A stretch of DNA of 64,000 nucleotides, from positions 34,467,527 through 34,531,526 of the forward strand of contig CM073520.1 of NCBI GenBank assembly GCA_037074615.1, read 5' to 3'. Within the stretch, counting starts at the first letter, position 1; every line of letters begins with the position of its first letter. Of this stretch, positions 61,931 through 64,000 are shown one piece after another. A program made the translations under genes and the position numbers. Under the pieces are notes generated by a model, which worked only from the letters and a program-made list of their open reading frames with translations, was not told where the DNA came from and searched no databases. This DNA comes from Leucaena leucocephala. Its lineage: Eukaryota > Streptophyta > Magnoliopsida > Fabales > Fabaceae.

Positions 61931-62083
61931 CTAGTTTTGAACAATCCCATCTGCATTATGCTTAATCTTCGCAGTTAATGGGTAATTTTCCGGTGGTAAG
62001 GGAACTAGAGACCATGCTTCAATTCTTTGTAGAGTCCAAAATTCTTCATCCACAGTAGTTTTCCAGTGCTTGTTCGAGAGGGC
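61931..62083 (-). mobile_element. Copia reverse-transcriptase fragment
   Basis: On the minus strand a 50-codon frame reads ALSNKHWKTTVDEEFWTL, then WSLVPLPPENYPLTAKIKHN and ADG. This follows the start of the Ty1/copia reverse-transcriptase domain (a HW..A...E...L...TW.LV...P...KW.FKIK..ADG pattern). A few residues before IKHNADG are missing, and a stop follows at 61931-61933. It is a short, decayed scrap, unrelated in position to the gag remnant at 56388. Confidence 0.7.
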
Positions 62084-63070
62084 TCCTGAAACATATTCTA
62101 CTTGGTTGATGATAAGATCAAACTGTAAATGTTAGACATGGGTTTTTTAGATACCAGACTTGGCTAGAGAACATTGGATTAAGAAACATTTGTGTTTGAG
62201 GATGTTTAAACTTAGAGATGCATCATGCTGAGTTGCTTCACCTGTTATATGGCAAATAGAACTTGAAGAAACACATATTCTTGATACTCAAATTTTGCAA
62301 GAATAGCTCCTGAAGATGCCATGTATACTTGCAGCCTGTGAACATTTATGACTGCTAGGATTTGTTGTCTCCATAGAAGAAAGACCTTCATTGAGCCTGG
62401 TAAATATAGTGTGACTGAATATTACTCCTTTCTTTTAAGTAGTGAACTTTGAGCAGATGTTAATCATTCTAGTGCATTCCAGTGAAAGCTCTGATTCCAT
62501 CAAAACATTAAAGAAACAAAACCAAACCGGGGGGAAAAAGCACAAAGAAAAGAATATGAAATAGAATGGAAAGGTTTTCTTATCTTAATTGAATGCTCAG
62601 TACATGTATATATAGGTACCTAGCTACGGTGGTTGTAACTTTATAATAGAACTGCATAACTTATAAATGTGGTTAACAGAACCAAATAATAAGCAATTAT
62701 TTCAGAAAGAAGGGGGGGAAAGTTAACAAATTGCTTTTAGTTATACTCTCCTAAAAGTAACCTGATAAGTGAAAAAATTGTATAAACCCAGCTTCTTCAT
62801 TCCATTCTTTAGGAAATTAAGAGAAATAAGTAATTTCACTAAATTTAAAGTAGGAACCAGAACGAGAGGTACTCAATCCATTCACATGCTGTCCCCCATT
62901 CTCAATTTGAAAGCCATTTATACATGTTCACATCTTAGTTCTCAGAGAGAAAAACTGAATAAGAGAACTAACTATACACAAGTTGATTCTACAATACGTC
63001 TGAACTTGAAATACCATTCAAACCAATCGGCTGGGGAGATTTTCCATATAGGAAAAGCGACTATCATGTT
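62084..63070. other. Intergenic DNA
   Basis: No gene was recognised. The part near 62084-62800 may include more of the copia remnant or a solo LTR, but no terminal repeats could be matched. The right end holds the 3' UTR of the minus-strand gene at 63071. Confidence 0.4.
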
Positions 63071-63571
63071 CTAAAGAAGGGTGATAAGAATGAAAACAAG
63101 AAGGGCGGCAATAAAGGAATACTTGAGAGCGGAGAGAAGAATAGCTAATGAGATAAAACAGAGTTGCCAGAGAACTTGAACACTGGCCCATGTAAGCAGA
63201 CCCGTCAAACAAAGGGCCAATACATTGTCAGGATCAGGATCAAGGAGACTCCCCCAATTGAAATTGAAGAAGGGTCGTCGATCCTTGCTCGAATTATCCT
63301 TGTCTCCATTTGAAGAAACGTCGTCTTGTCCTGGTTTGTCTTCTTCCTTCAGTTCGTTCGGCCCATTATCATTCTCTGCAAATACCACAAGTGTAATGGG
63401 TTTTCTGGGGATCAAAGGTTGGGTTTTCAGGATCGAAGAAGAAGAAGATGAGGGGCAGAAGTACGAACGACAAGAAGGGCTTTGCGTTGAAGCTGGAAAA
63501 ATTGGAGTTGCGATTGATGATTGGGAGAGAGAAGTGAACCCTGGCATGGCTTTTCTCATCCAATGATCCAA
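63071..63571 (-). CDS. Small, probably plastid-targeted membrane protein of unknown function
   Basis: A single-exon frame of 166 codons. The N-terminus (about residues 1-70) is rich in Ser, Thr and Pro and poor in acidic residues, like a chloroplast transit peptide. A second Met (residue 5) starts the more typical MRKAMPGFTSLSQ. A strongly acidic, soluble segment follows (DNGPNELKEEDKPGQDD, about residues 71-105), then FNFNWGSLLDPDPDN. Residues about 116-166 form two hydrophobic helices (LALCLTGLLTWASVQVLWQL and SFIAALLVFILITLL) ending at the stop. No catalytic motif is visible. The architecture of transit peptide, acidic loop and C-terminal membrane pair suggests an envelope or thylakoid protein; this is inference. 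I do not recognise the family by name. Confidence 0.75.
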   Translation of the reverse strand: MDHWMRKAMPGFTSLSQSSIATPIFPASTQSPSCRSYFCPSSSSSSILKTQPLIPRKPITLVVFAENDNGPNELKEEDKPGQDDVSSNGDKDNSSKDRRPFFNFNWGSLLDPDPDNVLALCLTGLLTWASVQVLWQLCFISLAILLSALKYSFIAALLVFILITLL

Positions 63572-64000
63572 ATGCGGATGGCTGAGAAAAATAAAAAATC
63601 AAAAGGCTTTGATTAGAAAACCCGGTTCCTGTCGGTTTGGATCGAAGTTTCCCGGTCCGAGCGACGGAAAGAAAAACAACAGAATCGCAAGCGACCACAA
63701 CAGTAAGAGTTGAACCTATAACCTTTTGCTATGAAGTCAAACCTAAAATAATTACTTATGAATATGTTGTATCAAACCTATTATTTAAATTATAAATTTC
63801 ATTTAAAGATAATTTATTTTTTTTATATGAATTTATAAATAATAGATTGAACTATTTATTTAATTTATTTTTTAAAATATTTATATATTTATTTTATTAT
63901 TTTAAATTTATATATGATCTTTTATTTTTATTTTTTTATATTTGTGTACTTAAATATTGAGTCAAAATGTAATGAAGAAAGTAGGAAGTAGAATTGGCTA
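63572..64000. other. Promoter side of the small membrane protein gene
   Basis: About 63572-63720 is probably the 5' UTR and proximal promoter and is less AT-rich. After 63720 the sequence is low-complexity A/T with nothing supportable. Confidence 0.5.

Noticed and set aside
1..64000. CRISPR arrays, bacterial operons, rRNA or tRNA genes
   Set aside because: None was seen on reading both strands. Tandem repeats present are minisatellites or protein-coding duplications, without spacer structure. A computed tRNA scan was not possible here.

Overview
This window is nuclear DNA from a flowering plant, almost certainly a eudicot. It has very AT-rich intergenic DNA, short GT-AG introns, many (TA)n runs, and plant-specific gene families: a DEMETER-type DNA glycosylase, a CTR1/EDR1-type Raf kinase and a CSLA glycan synthase. 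Several kinds of plant transposon remnant lie between and inside the genes. Nothing bacterial or organellar was seen. The family or species cannot be fixed from the sequence alone.

Layout. 1-6.9 kb: AT-rich intergenic DNA with one MITE copy. 6.9-12.2 kb (+): seven-exon CMS1-like ribosome-biogenesis gene, carrying an in-frame TGA at the start of exon 3 that a nearby alternative acceptor could skip. 13.0-13.5 kb: second copy of the same MITE family, with flanking duplication. 15.5-20.1 kb (+): decayed CSLA (glucomannan synthase) pseudogene. 21.0-22.4 kb (-): single-exon methyltransferase resembling the C-terminal half of METTL13. 23.8-25.1 kb: two G/C-tract-rich repeat elements. 26.4-29.0 kb (-): five-exon OTU deubiquitinase gene with a third, inverted MITE copy in its last intron. 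29-36 kb: AT-rich DNA with a LINE 3' end flanked by an 18-bp target duplication, and a Stowaway-like MITE.

36.2-47.2 kb (+): a large DEMETER-type 5-methylcytosine DNA glycosylase gene, rebuilt here as 19 coding exons and about 1854 residues. It includes a 39-nt micro-exon and a GC-AG intron. 49.66-50.91 kb: a 1250-bp foldback transposon with very long inverted arms and a perfect 9-bp target duplication, the Mutator-type signature. 51.4-60.3 kb (+): a CTR1-related Raf-like kinase gene of 16 exons and about 676 residues. Its introns hold a hairpin MITE, a LINE RNase H remnant and a Ty1/copia 5' remnant with a tRNA-Met primer-binding site. 61.9-62.1 kb: copia reverse-transcriptase scrap. 63.1-63.6 kb (-): small, probably plastid-targeted membrane protein.

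The genes do not form a pathway or cluster. They are independent housekeeping or regulatory genes in ordinary plant gene order. The most unusual structures are the foldback element between the demethylase and kinase genes, the candidate nonsense codon in the CMS1 gene, and the non-canonical splicing features of the DEMETER-type gene. No clearly new multi-gene system was found. Exon borders were placed by hand from splice signals, reading phase and remembered family sequence, without any alignment or transcript data.
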